Shown: piece after piece, positions 9,277 through 20,468 of the stretch | How positions within the stretch are numbered: position 1 is the first letter of the stretch | How the letters are laid out: each line of letters opens with the position of its first letter | Assembly (NCBI RefSeq): GCF_014851565.1 | Contig: NZ_JACVAA010000003.1 | Coordinates: 124,001-188,000, forward strand | DNA length: 64,000 nucleotides | Direction of reading: 5' to 3' | Origin: Pseudomonas sp. PDM15 | GTDB lineage: Bacteria > Pseudomonadota > Gammaproteobacteria > Pseudomonadales > Pseudomonadaceae | Position numbers and translations under genes: made by a program | Notes under the pieces: model-generated | What the model saw: only the letters and a program-made list of their open reading frames with translations | Database searches by the model: none | What the model was told of the DNA's origin: nothing

Positions 9277-10422
9277 TCAGTGTGTTTGCTGGGCGTCGTT
9301 GCGCTGGTGGCGGTACACGCTGACGGCTTCGTACACCGCCTTGCGCAGGCGGTTGATGCCGCCAATAGGGCGATGCTCGGGCAGGGCGTGCCAGGGATTG
9401 AAGGAGAGGTTGTCGCAGGCGACGTTCTTCTCGCGGCTGTCGAAGTCCTGGGCTGGCACCTTGATCGTCGCCACCGTCTCGAACGGCGAGATGTCCTCGC
9501 TCCACTCCACGCTGGTGTCCTCGATGGGCATGTAGTAGTTGGCGTTCTGCCGCTGCACCTGCAGGGCGAAGCAGGCCGGCACCCGGTCCAGCGACAGCTG
9601 CTGGTACAGGGCGTTGCGCAGGAAGTTGGGCAGATCGGTGTTCTGCTCCGGCAGCTCGTAGGCTGGGCAGCTCGCAGGGTCGGGGATCACCCGGTACTTG
9701 ATGTTGTGCGGGCCGAGTTTGAACGGCGCGATGGAGTTGTAGGTGGCGGCCACCGGGCTGTCCGGCGCCGGCGCCAGGGTCTTCAGGGCGATGATCAGGT
9801 GGCGGACTTCCCAGGTGCGTGGGTCCAGGCTGGGGAAGAACGCCTGGATCTTCTGCCCGCTGGCCTGGGCGGCGAAGTTCTGCTTGTACTCGGCCACGTC
9901 GCGCACGAAGAACACCGGATGGTTGAACATCACGAAGTCCTGGTTGCCGGCCGTGGCCTTGCTGCTCAGCAACTTCTCGCCGGGCACGTCGAGCAGCTTG
10001 ATCGCCATGCCACGGGCGTCGCGGGCACTGTCGAACTGCGGATAGGCGTTGCCGTTGGACAGGCGCATCCAGGCTTGCCAGGTCTTGCCCGGCTCGGCCA
10101 GCACGCCGTGGCGCAGACTCTGGTCGAGGTCCGGCAGCACGGTGAACTGCGCCTTCACGCAGCCATGGGCCTTGGCGTGGGCGTCGCGCAGCACGCGGGT
10201 GTTGTCGCGGTGCTGTTCGACGATGCGGATGGCGTCCTCGATGATGCCCTGGGTCAGGGCCGCCTCGTCCTTGGGAATCTCTTCCTCGGCGGATACCGGG
10301 CCGGAGAATTTCCAGGCGTAGTAAGCGGCGCCCAGGCCCCAGCCGAGAGCACCGACGACCAGGAGAATCAGCAGCAGACGGCCGAGCAGGCGACCGAGCC
10401 AGAGCCAGAAGCGTTTGAGCAT
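9277..10422 (-). CDS. Membrane-anchored catalase-related heme protein
   Basis: 381 aa. An N-terminal transmembrane anchor (about 13-36) precedes a catalase-fold domain facing the periplasm. RDAHAKAHGCVKAQF (about 79-93) aligns with the distal-His segment of catalases (His82 or His86), and DARGMAIKLLD and NQDFVMFNHPVFFVRD match the core. NPWHALPEHRPIGGINRLR near the C-terminus matches the proximal region. The classical heme-Tyr motif is not clearly present. It follows the di-heme cytochrome gene by 12 bp, so the two probably form an operon. Peroxidase or lipid-hydroperoxide chemistry is more likely than H2O2 dismutation; this is inference. Confidence 0.75.
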   Translation of the reverse strand: MLKRFWLWLGRLLGRLLLILLVVGALGWGLGAAYYAWKFSGPVSAEEEIPKDEAALTQGIIEDAIRIVEQHRDNTRVLRDAHAKAHGCVKAQFTVLPDLDQSLRHGVLAEPGKTWQAWMRLSNGNAYPQFDSARDARGMAIKLLDVPGEKLLSSKATAGNQDFVMFNHPVFFVRDVAEYKQNFAAQASGQKIQAFFPSLDPRTWEVRHLIIALKTLAPAPDSPVAATYNSIAPFKLGPHNIKYRVIPDPASCPAYELPEQNTDLPNFLRNALYQQLSLDRVPACFALQVQRQNANYYMPIEDTSVEWSEDISPFETVATIKVPAQDFDSREKNVACDNLSFNPWHALPEHRPIGGINRLRKAVYEAVSVYRHQRNDAQQTH

Positions 10423-10434
10423 GGTGGCTTTCCT

Positions 10435-12315
10435 TTAGTTGTTGTTCTGGCAGCTGGGGCCGGGAGTCCAGGGGCGGCTCTCGGCGGGCTTGAGCTGGCT
10501 TTCCAGGCGCTCGTCGCCCATCACCTTGAGGTATTCGATCAGGGCGAAGCGTTCCTCCGGCTCGAGGAAGCGGCCGATCACCCCTTCGTTGCGGCAACCG
10601 TCGCGGAATTCATGACCGCGATTGCCGTTGCCGGTAACGCTGGTGTCGAACAGGAAGCCGCCGTCGAACTTGCCGGTGAGGAAGCCGGCGCGCTTGGGGT
10701 CGTACTCGAAATTGCCGACCCAGAAGCGGGTGTCTCGCTCGACCACCGGCGACAGCACCTGGAACAGATTCGGCACCGAGCCGTTGTGCAGGAACGGTGG
10801 GGTGGCCCAGATGCCGTGCAGCGGGCGGGCCTTGTAGCCGCGTTTTTCCTGCACGCCGATGGACAGACCGTAGCCGTCCATGCGCCAGCGTTCCCGGGGC
10901 TGGATGCCGGCGTCGCGGTAGGCGCGGTCTTCCACGTAGGCGGTGACGTAGGCCAGGCCCTTGGCGCTGGAGATGCTGGCGAAATCGACCTCGTCCAGGC
11001 TGGCTCCGAACAGTTTGACGTCGAGCTTGGCGAGTTCGGCCTTCTGCCAGCCCAGCTTGCTGATGTCGAAACGGTGGTCGGCGATGTTGTCGGCGGTGGT
11101 CGGGTCGGTGCCGACGATGCGGGTCGGCACGATGCGCAGGTGCCATTCCGGATCGCGCGCCGGTGCCAGACGCTGGTCACGCGGAACCGGATCGGGGGCG
11201 TGGCAGTAGGCGCAGTTCTCGGCGAACAGGGCGCGGCCCTGGCTGGCCAGCTCCAGGTCGACCTTGCCGAAGATCTCTTCCGGCCAGGTCGGCGGTTTCA
11301 GCTGCTTGAGGGTTTCTTCCAGGGTGTAGAGGTCGCGCAGGCGTACGCTGGAAGGGTAGCGCTGGCTCTCCGGCAACTTGCTGCCGTTCTCGTCGAACAG
11401 GTGCAGGGTGGCGCCGACGCCGAGTGCCTCGCCGATGTTGCGCGCCATCGGCTGCATGGCTGAGCCGTTCCACTGTACCCAGTCAAACTTCCAGATGTCC
11501 CATACCTGCGGGTAGCTGACTGGCGCGTTGGCCACCCGGTAGTTGCTCTCGTCAATGGCGTCACCGAACACGCTGTTGGCGATGCGGCCGAAGGCATCGG
11601 TGCGGCCGAAACCTTCCTCGGTGGGGTAGAGGCCGCGGTGCCAGTCGTTCATCGCAGTGCCGAGCAGGCGGTCGAGCACGGCCTTGAAGTCTTCGCGCAG
11701 CTGGCTCTTGTCCCGGTCGTAGCTGTCGCCCAGCACGGTCTTGGCGAAACGGTTGAACTTGATCGGGTTGTAGTAGGTGAACGCCATGCTCATGCCCAGC
11801 GCCTGGCCGAAACTGCCGCCCCTGAGCGTGGGCACGGTGGAGGCCAGGGAATGCAGGGCGGCGCCGCCGTCGATGCGCACGGCCTGGCCCTTGTAGCGCA
11901 GCTCGCCGGTGTGGCAGGCGGCGCAGGTGATATCCAGGTACTGGATGCCGGTCTCGTCGTCCGGGTGGCGGGCGAAGCCTACCGGCAGGTTGCCGGGGTT
12001 GAGTTCGCTGGCCTGCTGGCGCGGATCGGTCAGGAAGCCGAAGCGCGCCATGTAGTCGGGCTTGGCGAACTTGTCTTGGGAGAAGGGCAGTTCCAGCGCG
12101 GTGAACCACTCATAGCGCAGGCCTTTCACCGTGGTGCCCTGGGGCGTGTAGTAGTAGGTCTGGCGTGCCTGCTCGTCCCACTGGCCGAGGTAGTTGACCT
12201 GCTCCGGCTTGTCGAACACCGGCAGGTTGGGGCGGGCGATGTAGTAGAGGACGACCGCGAGGGCGGCGAGAGCGAGCAACAGGACGACGATCAGGGCACG
12301 GCGCAGCAATCGCAT
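10435..12315 (-). CDS. RoxA-like di-heme cytochrome c
   Basis: 626 aa. An N-terminal hydrophobic segment (about 7-26) acts as signal or anchor. Two c-type heme sites are visible: CAACH (131-135) and CAYCH (368-372). The C-terminal stretch ARPLHGIWATPPFLHNGS closely resembles the rubber oxygenase RoxA/RoxB group, itself related to bacterial di-heme cytochrome c peroxidase/MauG. The length fits RoxA-like proteins better than CcpA (about 340 aa). Periplasmic oxidation of a hydrophobic or peroxide substrate together with the catalase-related protein is inferred. Poly-isoprene cleavage itself is unproven. Confidence 0.75.
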   Translation of the reverse strand: MRLLRRALIVVLLLALAALAVVLYYIARPNLPVFDKPEQVNYLGQWDEQARQTYYYTPQGTTVKGLRYEWFTALELPFSQDKFAKPDYMARFGFLTDPRQQASELNPGNLPVGFARHPDDETGIQYLDITCAACHTGELRYKGQAVRIDGGAALHSLASTVPTLRGGSFGQALGMSMAFTYYNPIKFNRFAKTVLGDSYDRDKSQLREDFKAVLDRLLGTAMNDWHRGLYPTEEGFGRTDAFGRIANSVFGDAIDESNYRVANAPVSYPQVWDIWKFDWVQWNGSAMQPMARNIGEALGVGATLHLFDENGSKLPESQRYPSSVRLRDLYTLEETLKQLKPPTWPEEIFGKVDLELASQGRALFAENCAYCHAPDPVPRDQRLAPARDPEWHLRIVPTRIVGTDPTTADNIADHRFDISKLGWQKAELAKLDVKLFGASLDEVDFASISSAKGLAYVTAYVEDRAYRDAGIQPRERWRMDGYGLSIGVQEKRGYKARPLHGIWATPPFLHNGSVPNLFQVLSPVVERDTRFWVGNFEYDPKRAGFLTGKFDGGFLFDTSVTGNGNRGHEFRDGCRNEGVIGRFLEPEERFALIEYLKVMGDERLESQLKPAESRPWTPGPSCQNNN

Positions 12316-12537
12316 GTCATCAACATCCGTGTGGTGATTTTTTATTGGGTACGTTTATGCCAATACGCAGGGACGATGGCAAGCGGCCATAACACTTGGG
12401 AAGGTGCGCAAATCTCTGCCGTTTTTATAGAGAAACGTTCCTAGAGGCCCGCGATCCGCTTGCTAGGGTTCAATTATCCGCGCCAAGCGATTGTTTTACC
12501 TGGATATTTCAAAATATTGGCGCCAAGGATTGGTAGA

Positions 12538-13818
12538 GTGCGAACCCAGGTAACTACGCCCCGGCGCCTTTTGGTCGTCGATCCCTGTATCGAATGTGAG
12601 CGCTTGCTGCCGCAATTGCAGGCCGGCGGCTGGCAGGTGCAGAGCTGCAGCCTGGCGGAGGCCCAGGACCAGGCCTGCGATGTCGGCTTGGTGCGCCTGG
12701 CGCCCGAGCATCTGGATAATCCCCAGTACCTGAAGCGCCTGATCAGCCTCAGCGGAACCGAATGGATCGCGGTGCTCAGCCCCGAAACCCTGCAGGTGCC
12801 CGACGCCGGCAATTTCATCGGCGAGTGGTTCTTCGACTATCACACCCTGCCGTTCGACCTGGACCGGGTCGGCGTGGCCCTCGGGCGCGCCTTCGGCATG
12901 GCGCGCCTGCGCGGCAAGGTCGCCGCCGGCGAAGCCGGGCAACACGAACTGCTGGGCAACAGCCGCAGCGTGGCCGAACTGCGCCACCTGCTGGCCAAGC
13001 TGGCACCGCTGAGCGCGCCGGTGTTGATCCGCGGCGAGAGCGGCAGCGGCAAGGAGCTGGTGGCGAACACTCTGCACCGCCTGTCCGTGCGTGCCACTGG
13101 GGTGCTGATCCATGTCTGCAGCGGCGCGCTGGACGAGCAGGAGCTGTTCGGCTCGGAGCGCATGCCGGGGCTGATAGAGCAGGCCGACGGCGGCACTTTG
13201 GTGTTCGACGAAATCACCGAGCTGCCCCAGCGCCTGCAGGCGCGACTGCTGCGTGTGCTGCAGGAGATGTGCGTGGAGCGCGGCGGCCAGGCGGTGCCGC
13301 TGAATGTACGGGTGCTGGCCACCAGCCGCTTCGATCTGGAGGCGGCCGTGGAGAGCGGCGCCTTCCGCGAAGACCTCTACTACCTGCTCAGCGCGCTGCA
13401 GGTGCGCACCACGCCGCTGCGCGAGCGACGCGAGGACATATCCTGCCTGGCAGGCTATTTCGCCCGACGCTATGCGGTGGAGGTCGGCCGACGCCCGCGC
13501 AGCTTCAGCGACCAGGCCATTCGCGCCCTGGCCGATCACGACTGGCCCGGCAACGTACGCGAGCTGGCCACTCGGGTACGGCGTGGCACGGTGCTGACCG
13601 AGCAGCGGCAGATCGATGCCGAGGACTTGGGGCTGGTCGCCGGGGAGGGTACGGAGGGGGTGTTCAGCAGCCTGGCCGACTATATCCGCCGAGCCGAGCG
13701 TCAGGCTCTGCATGACGTGCTGTTGCGCCATGCCGGCAACATGAGCCACGCGGCAAAGGTGCTGGGTATCTCGCGGCCGACCTTCTACCGGCTACTGCAC
13801 AAGCACCAGATGCGTTGA
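12538..13818 (+). CDS. VpsR-type regulator lacking the GAFTGA loop
   Basis: 426 aa from the GTG at 12538 (AAGGA nine bases upstream); a TTG at 12460 in the same frame would add 26 residues from AT-rich leader. A receiver-like N-domain (about 10-125) lacks an obvious phospho-acceptor pocket. The AAA+ domain has Walker A GESGSGKE (166-173) and Walker B LVFDEI (221-226). Between ELFG (202-205) and EQADGG only eight residues remain, so the GAFTGA sigma-54 contact loop is missing, as in VpsR. A C-terminal Fis-type HTH ends ISRPTFYRLLHKH. It is divergent from the RoxA-like operon and may regulate it. Confidence 0.8.
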   Translation: MRTQVTTPRRLLVVDPCIECERLLPQLQAGGWQVQSCSLAEAQDQACDVGLVRLAPEHLDNPQYLKRLISLSGTEWIAVLSPETLQVPDAGNFIGEWFFDYHTLPFDLDRVGVALGRAFGMARLRGKVAAGEAGQHELLGNSRSVAELRHLLAKLAPLSAPVLIRGESGSGKELVANTLHRLSVRATGVLIHVCSGALDEQELFGSERMPGLIEQADGGTLVFDEITELPQRLQARLLRVLQEMCVERGGQAVPLNVRVLATSRFDLEAAVESGAFREDLYYLLSALQVRTTPLRERREDISCLAGYFARRYAVEVGRRPRSFSDQAIRALADHDWPGNVRELATRVRRGTVLTEQRQIDAEDLGLVAGEGTEGVFSSLADYIRRAERQALHDVLLRHAGNMSHAAKVLGISRPTFYRLLHKHQMR

Positions 13819-13847
13819 GCGCTCGTACTTGCGAGGCTTGATCTGGA

Positions 13848-14462
13848 TTAACAGCCCAGGCTGTCGGACTGCCGGTAAAGCGCCAGCAGCTTGCGCGTGA
13901 TGCTCTGCTGGATGTCGTCGCGCTCGAATGACGACAGGCGGGTGAGCTTCTGTACCTGCAGGCGGTGCAGGTGGATGTAGGGCATCTTCTGGTCGAATTC
14001 GCGCAGGTCGCCCTTCATCAGGATCGGCAGGAAGACGTCGTTGATCTTCTTCTGGTTGCTGATGATCTGCGCCAGGGCCTGCTTGAACGGCATGGTCTTG
14101 GGCGCCGGGCCGCCGTCTTTCATCTGCGTGGTCAGTAGCAGGCCGGGCTTGCCCAGCACCACGCCGGGCAGCACGCAGAGGCCGGTCTTGCGCACGGCCA
14201 GCGGGTCGATGCCGTGCAGGGTGTCATGGAAGGCGTAGGGGTTGGGCAGCACCACCATCTTGCGCCCGTAGTCGGTGGGGAAGTGCAGGTTGTAGTTGGT
14301 GTACAGCTGGCGGGTCGACTCGGAGTACACGCACAGGCGGTTCTCGAATAGCTTGATGAAGCGCTCGGCCAGCTCGCGGCGAGCGATGCTGTCCAGATCC
14401 CAGATCAGGTCCTGGTTCTGCTGCTGGCCGAGGTTGACCTCTTGGTGCTCCATACTGCTCAT
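13848..14462 (-). CDS. Conserved-looking protein of unknown function
   Basis: 204 aa from the ATG at 14462, preceded by GAGGTG; the open frame reaches a GTG at 14477 that would overlap the chemoreceptor stop. Soluble, no signal peptide, mixed alpha/beta character with a basic C-terminal half (HLHRLQVQKLTRLSSFERDD). It starts 7 bp after the upstream chemoreceptor gene and is very probably co-transcribed with it. I do not recognise the family. Confidence 0.7.
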   Translation of the reverse strand: MSSMEHQEVNLGQQQNQDLIWDLDSIARRELAERFIKLFENRLCVYSESTRQLYTNYNLHFPTDYGRKMVVLPNPYAFHDTLHGIDPLAVRKTGLCVLPGVVLGKPGLLLTTQMKDGGPAPKTMPFKQALAQIISNQKKINDVFLPILMKGDLREFDQKMPYIHLHRLQVQKLTRLSSFERDDIQQSITRKLLALYRQSDSLGC

Positions 14463-14469
14463 CGCCACC

Positions 14470-16101
14470 TCATACACGGAATTGACCCAACAAGCGGTTC
14501 AGCTGCCCGGCCAATTCGCCGAGGTGGCGGCTGGCCTCACTGGAGTGATCGGCCGCCAGGGCATTCTCATGCGCCAGCGTAGCTGCCTGGGTGACATTGT
14601 GGTTGATATCGTCCACCACATGCGACTGTTGCAGGGTGGCACTGGCGATGGAAGCATTCAAGCCTGTCAGGTTGCGCAGGGAGGCGGCGATCTGGCTGAG
14701 GCTCTCACCGGCCTGGCGCGCCTGCTCGACGGTCTGTTGTGAGGCCTGGCTGCTGGCGTTGATGACCTTGACCGCTGCCTCGGAGTTGCCCTGCAGGCGC
14801 TCGATCATGCCCTGGATCTCGGCCGTGGACTGCTGGGTGCGCTGGGCCAGCATGCGCACTTCGTCGGCCACCACGGCAAAACCCCGGCCCTGCTCGCCGG
14901 CCCGCGCTGCTTCGATGGCCGCGTTGAGCGCCAAGAGATTGGTCTGCTCGGCAATGGAGCGGATCACCTCCAGCACGCTGCCGATCTGGGTGCTCTCCTG
15001 GGCCAGGTTCTGCATCACCTGCACGGCCTGGTCGATGGTCGCCGACAGCTGGTCGATCTGGCGCAGGCTGCCCTCTATGTTCTGCTGGCCCTGCAGCGCC
15101 TGCTGCTCGGCCAGGCGCACCTCGCTGGCCGCGTGCTCGGCGTTCTTCGCCACGTCCTGCACGGCGTAGGACACCTCGTTGATCGCGGTGGCCACCAGCT
15201 CCATCTGCTGCGACTGCTGCTGGCTGTGCTGCTGGGCGTTGCCGGCGATCTCGCCGAGGGATTGCGAGGCCTGGTTCAGGCTGCCGGCGGCCTGCAGCGA
15301 TTCGCCGATCACCCCGCGCAGCTTGCCGGTGAAGGCATTGAAGTGGCCGCCCAGGGCAGTCAGCTCGTCGCGGCCGTGGTTGTCCAGGCTGCGTGTCAGG
15401 TCGGCCTCGCCGCTGGCGATGTTGGCCATGGCGCTGACCGCTTCGTCCAGCGGCCGGGCGATGCTGCGGGCGATCAGCGTGACCAGCGCCGCCAGCAGCA
15501 GGGCGATGACCACCAGGATGCCGACGGCGCGCAGGGCTTGCTCACGGAACTCGGTCTGCACGTCGTCGACATAGATGCCGGAGCCGAGGATCCAGCCCCA
15601 GGGCTGGAACAGTTCGACGTAGGAGATTTTCGGTACCGGCTCGTCCGAGCCCGGCTTGGGCCAGCGGTAGTCGACCTGGCCGGAGCCGCTCTTCTTCGCC
15701 AGGGCGACCATCTCGTTGAACAGGAACTTGCCGTCCGGATCCTTCAGGCCGGAGAGGTTCTGGCCCTCCAGCTTGGGATTGGTCGGGTGCATGACCATCA
15801 CCGGGGTCATGTCGTTGATCCAGAAGTAGTCGTCCTGGTCGTAGCGCAGGCCGCGGATCACCTCCATCGCCTGCTTCTGCGCCTCCTCGCGGGCCAGGCC
15901 GCCGCTCTCCAGGCCTTGGAAGTGCTTGATCACACCCATGGCGCTTTCCACCACGTGGCGGGTCTTCAGTGCCTTGGCCTTGTACAGGTCGCCGTGGATC
16001 TGCTGCAGCATCAGCCCGGCCAGGACCAGCAGCATGACAATGGATGAAAGCAGGATCAGCCACAGGCGGCGGCTGATGGGGAGGGTGCGCAGACTGCTCA
16101 T
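14470..16101 (-). CDS. Methyl-accepting chemotaxis protein with single Cache domain
   Basis: 543 aa. Transmembrane helix 1 (about 11-30), then a periplasmic small Cache domain (about 35-185) with the pattern [20 protein letters not shown] and [12 protein letters not shown]. Transmembrane helix 2 (about 190-210) is followed by HAMP and a long signalling coiled coil whose hairpin tip is [20 protein letters not shown]. sCache receptors usually bind small carboxylates, but the ligand cannot be read from sequence. No C-terminal CheR-docking pentapeptide is visible. Confidence 0.93.
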   Translation of the reverse strand: MSSLRTLPISRRLWLILLSSIVMLLVLAGLMLQQIHGDLYKAKALKTRHVVESAMGVIKHFQGLESGGLAREEAQKQAMEVIRGLRYDQDDYFWINDMTPVMVMHPTNPKLEGQNLSGLKDPDGKFLFNEMVALAKKSGSGQVDYRWPKPGSDEPVPKISYVELFQPWGWILGSGIYVDDVQTEFREQALRAVGILVVIALLLAALVTLIARSIARPLDEAVSAMANIASGEADLTRSLDNHGRDELTALGGHFNAFTGKLRGVIGESLQAAGSLNQASQSLGEIAGNAQQHSQQQSQQMELVATAINEVSYAVQDVAKNAEHAASEVRLAEQQALQGQQNIEGSLRQIDQLSATIDQAVQVMQNLAQESTQIGSVLEVIRSIAEQTNLLALNAAIEAARAGEQGRGFAVVADEVRMLAQRTQQSTAEIQGMIERLQGNSEAAVKVINASSQASQQTVEQARQAGESLSQIAASLRNLTGLNASIASATLQQSHVVDDINHNVTQAATLAHENALAADHSSEASRHLGELAGQLNRLLGQFRV

Positions 16102-16289
16102 GGAAGGACGACTCCGGTTTCTTGTTATTGCTGCTAGCTAATAGCCAGTCTAGAAGCTGCGCCATTAACCGTTGGCCAGGCAGCGCGACAAGGGCCCATC
16201 TGGTAGCATGCCCGCCGTTTTCTGCCTGCACGTCAGGCGCCAACCCTGTTATCGGCCGATGCGACGAAAAGGCCAGCCCGAGGTAATTC

Positions 16290-17123
16290 ATGGATTTGTG
16301 GACAGCCCTGCAGGTACTGATTCTAGGCATCGTGGAGGGGCTGACCGAGTTCCTGCCGATCTCCAGTACCGGCCACCAGATTGTCGTCGCCGACCTGCTC
16401 GGCTTCGCTGGCGAGCGGGCGATGGCCTTCAACATCATCATCCAGCTCGGCGCGATCCTGGCCGTGATGTGGGAATACCGCCGCAAGATCCTCATCACCG
16501 TGTTTAACGTGCCGCGCCAGCGCGAGGCCCAGCGCTTCACCGCCAACCTGCTGATCGCCTTCCTGCCGGCAGTGGTGATCGGCGTAGCCTTCGCCGATCT
16601 GATCCACGAGTACCTGTTCAACCCCATCACCGTGGCCGCGGCCCTAGTGATCGGCGGCGTGGTGATGCTCTGGGCCGAGCAGCGCAAGCATGAGGTCCAT
16701 GTCGAAGAAGTGGACGACATGACCTGGAAGGAGGCCCTGAAGATCGGCTTCGCCCAGTGCTTGGCGATGATCCCCGGCACCTCGCGCTCGGCCTCCACCA
16801 TCATCGGCGGGCTGTTGTTCGGCCTGTCGCGCCGCGCCGCCACCGAGTTCTCCTTCTTCCTGGCCATGCCCACCATGGTCGGGGCCGCCGTGTACTCCGG
16901 CTACAAGTACCGCGACCTGTTCCAGCCCGGCGACCTGCCGGTGTTCGCCCTGGGCTTCGTGGTGTCGTTCGTGTTCGCCATGATCGCCGTGCGCGGCTTG
17001 CTCAAGTTCATTGCCAACCACAGCTACGCGCTGTTCGCCTGGTACCGCATCGGCTTCGGCCTGCTGATCCTGGCCACCTGGCAGTTCAGCCTGATCGACT
17101 GGAGCAGCGCCCAGGCGCACTGA
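16290..17123 (+). CDS. uppP: Undecaprenyl-diphosphatase UppP
   Basis: 277 aa polytopic membrane enzyme that recycles undecaprenyl pyrophosphate to the lipid carrier for peptidoglycan and O-antigen; over-expression gives bacitracin resistance (BacA). Two signatures are clear: [15 protein letters not shown] (about 17-31) and [20 protein letters not shown] (about 163-182). About eight hydrophobic segments and a normal length. The start is preceded by GAGGT. Confidence 0.97.
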   Translation: MDLWTALQVLILGIVEGLTEFLPISSTGHQIVVADLLGFAGERAMAFNIIIQLGAILAVMWEYRRKILITVFNVPRQREAQRFTANLLIAFLPAVVIGVAFADLIHEYLFNPITVAAALVIGGVVMLWAEQRKHEVHVEEVDDMTWKEALKIGFAQCLAMIPGTSRSASTIIGGLLFGLSRRAATEFSFFLAMPTMVGAAVYSGYKYRDLFQPGDLPVFALGFVVSFVFAMIAVRGLLKFIANHSYALFAWYRIGFGLLILATWQFSLIDWSSAQAH

Positions 17124-17131
17124 GGCCCGAT

Positions 17132-17836
17132 ATGGAGCGGCGTGGCACGCTGAAGAGCTGGGACGACGGCAAGGGCTTCGGCTTTATCCAACCCGAGGGC
17201 GGTGGCGAGCAGCTGTTCGTACATATCTCCGCCATGCGTGGCGATAGCCGGCCGCAGGTCGGCGACGCGGTGGTCTATGTCGCCGGTAGCGATGCTCAGG
17301 GTCGGCCGCGTGCCCAGCACATGCGCCACGCCGGGCTGAGCCTGGATCGACCGGCGATTCGCCGCAAGCCGACGGAGTCGGCCAAGCCCTCCAGAACTGC
17401 CGCTGCGAAGAGCGCCCGTGCGGCGCGCGGCGAGCGTCCGCCGCAGCCGGGCATTCAGCAGTTGTCGCTCAAGCTGCTGGTGCTGGCGGCTCTGTGCGTG
17501 CTGCCGGTCTGGGGCGCCCTGGTGCTGCTGGAGCGAGGGCTGGTCTGGGTGCTGCTGGCCTATCCGCTGGTCAGCCTGTTCAGCTTCTGCCAGTACTGGC
17601 TGGACAAGCAATCCGCGCAGAAGGGCCGCTGGCGCACTCCGGAGAACAGCCTGCATATCGCCGAGCTGCTCGGCGGCTGGCCCGGCGCCCTGGTGGCGCA
17701 GCAGGTGTTCCGCCACAAGACGCGCAAGGCGTCCTTCCAACTGGTGTTCTGGGCCATCGTCGCGCTGCACCAGGCTTTCTGGATCGACCAGTTGACGCTG
17801 GGCGGCCGCCATCTAGGCCATCTGCTGCCGCTCTAG
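17132..17836 (+). CDS. Cold-shock domain fused to DUF1294 membrane domain
   Basis: 234 aa. Residues 1-66 are a cold-shock (CspA-like) domain with RNP1-type KGFGFIQPE and RNP2-type LFVHISAM. A basic Ala/Lys-rich linker (about 75-110) follows, then a DUF1294 domain with three or four hydrophobic helices (about 112-225) and the motif YWLDKQSAQKGRWRTPE. It links an RNA/DNA-binding head to a membrane tail. It starts 8 bp after uppP and is probably co-transcribed. Its stop overlaps the stop of the convergent YjbR gene. Function unknown. Confidence 0.88.
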   Translation: MERRGTLKSWDDGKGFGFIQPEGGGEQLFVHISAMRGDSRPQVGDAVVYVAGSDAQGRPRAQHMRHAGLSLDRPAIRRKPTESAKPSRTAAAKSARAARGERPPQPGIQQLSLKLLVLAALCVLPVWGALVLLERGLVWVLLAYPLVSLFSFCQYWLDKQSAQKGRWRTPENSLHIAELLGGWPGALVAQQVFRHKTRKASFQLVFWAIVALHQAFWIDQLTLGGRHLGHLLPL

Positions 17837-18180
17837 TCGAGCAGCAAACCCAGCTGGCGAATCTTCGGCAGCTTGCGCATCACCAACTGGTGGGAGCGCC
17901 GCAGGCATTCGCGCAGCTCCTCGTCACCGAGGGGGAAGGGCGGCGCCATGCTGATCCAGTGGGCGCGCGCCAGATATGGAGCGGGGTGGATGCCCGGCCG
18001 GTCGACGTAGCCGAGGAACAGCTCCGCCTCGACCTTGAACGCCAGCCGTTCACCCATGAAGTCGAGAATGGCGAACATTTTATTGCCGGCTATTGAGAAC
18101 ACCCGGTTGCTGCCCCATTTAAGATCCTCGCGGGCGCCGGGCAGGCTCAGGCAGTACGCGGCGATCTGTTCGTTGGTCAT
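17833..18180 (-). CDS. MmcQ/YjbR-family protein
   Basis: 115 aa, the usual length of the CyaY-like-fold MmcQ/YjbR family of small putative DNA-binding proteins. Family patterns: an N-terminal helix EQIAAYCLSLPGA, LKWGSNRVFSIAGNKMFA and the tryptophan strand ARAHWISM. Monocistronic, convergent with the gene before it. Biological role not established for the family. Confidence 0.85.
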   Translation of the reverse strand: MTNEQIAAYCLSLPGAREDLKWGSNRVFSIAGNKMFAILDFMGERLAFKVEAELFLGYVDRPGIHPAPYLARAHWISMAPPFPLGDEELRECLRRSHQLVMRKLPKIRQLGLLLD

Positions 18181-18254
18181 CAGGCTTCATCTCTCTGGCT
18201 GAACCGCGGCTACCCTAGCAGAGTCGCGCCGCCTCTACCCAAAGGAGTTCCCCC

Positions 18255-18761
18255 ATGTCGCTGTCCCTCTACCAGGCCTCCGTGCCGCAATTCGTGCGCA
18301 TGTTCGGCAACCTGTCGGCCATCCTCGACAAGGCCGTGGCCTATGCCGAAGCCAAGAAGATCGACCCCAACGTGCTGCTCAACGCGCGCCTGGCACCGGA
18401 CATGCACCCGCTGACCCGCCAGGTGCAGATCGCCAGCGACGCGGTCAAGGGCTGCGCCGCGCGCCTGGCCGGGGTGGACGTGCCGAGCTTCGCGGACACC
18501 GAGAGCAGCTTCGCCGATCTGCAGGCACGCATCGCCAAGACGCTGGACTTCGTGAAGAGCCTGACGCCGGAGCAGATCGACAGCGGTGCCGGGCGCGAGA
18601 TCGTCATGAAATTCCCCGGTGCCGAGCTGAAGTTCACCGCCGAGGACTACCTGCTGCACTTTGTGCTGCCCAACTTCTACTTCCACGTCACCACGGCCTA
18701 CGCCATCCTGCGCCATAACGGCCTGGACGTCGGCAAGATGGATTACCTGGGCCGCGTCTGA
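18255..18761 (+). CDS. DUF1993 family protein
   Basis: 168 aa helical protein of the DinB-like DUF1993 family. Recognised by the N-terminal SLYQASVPQFVRMFGNLSAILDK segment, LAPDMHPLTRQVQIASD and the C-terminal NFYFHVTTAYAILRHNG. Strong ribosome site AAAGGAG before the ATG. A rho-independent terminator follows at once. No enzymatic function is known. Confidence 0.85.
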   Translation: MSLSLYQASVPQFVRMFGNLSAILDKAVAYAEAKKIDPNVLLNARLAPDMHPLTRQVQIASDAVKGCAARLAGVDVPSFADTESSFADLQARIAKTLDFVKSLTPEQIDSGAGREIVMKFPGAELKFTAEDYLLHFVLPNFYFHVTTAYAILRHNGLDVGKMDYLGRV

Positions 18762-18775
18762 TCCGCCCAGCAATA

Positions 18776-18802
18776 AAAAGCCCCGCATTGCGGGGCTTTT
18801 TC
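18776..18802. terminator. Bidirectional rho-independent terminator
   Basis: Stem AAAAAGCCCCGC / GCGGGGCTTTTT with a short ATT loop. A-tract and T-tract on both sides let it end both the DUF1993 gene (plus strand) and ybiT (minus strand). Confidence 0.92.
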
Positions 18803-18817
18803 GTTACAGGGCCGGCG

Positions 18818-20404
<1,587 letters not shown>

Positions 20405-20468
20405 AGGGATTACCTATCAATAACTTAGAGATGGCTGGAGTCGCCTGATACCGATTTGATGCCAATAT

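Noticed and set aside
9280..11463. Very long plus-strand open frame of 727 codons
   Set aside because: Antisense to the catalase-like and cytochrome genes, whose motifs are unambiguous; high-GC DNA commonly leaves such frames open.
12460..12537. TTG start of the VpsR-type regulator
   Set aside because: The leader is AT-rich and the GTG at 12538 has a better-placed AAGGA; VpsR-type proteins begin close to the LLVV strand.
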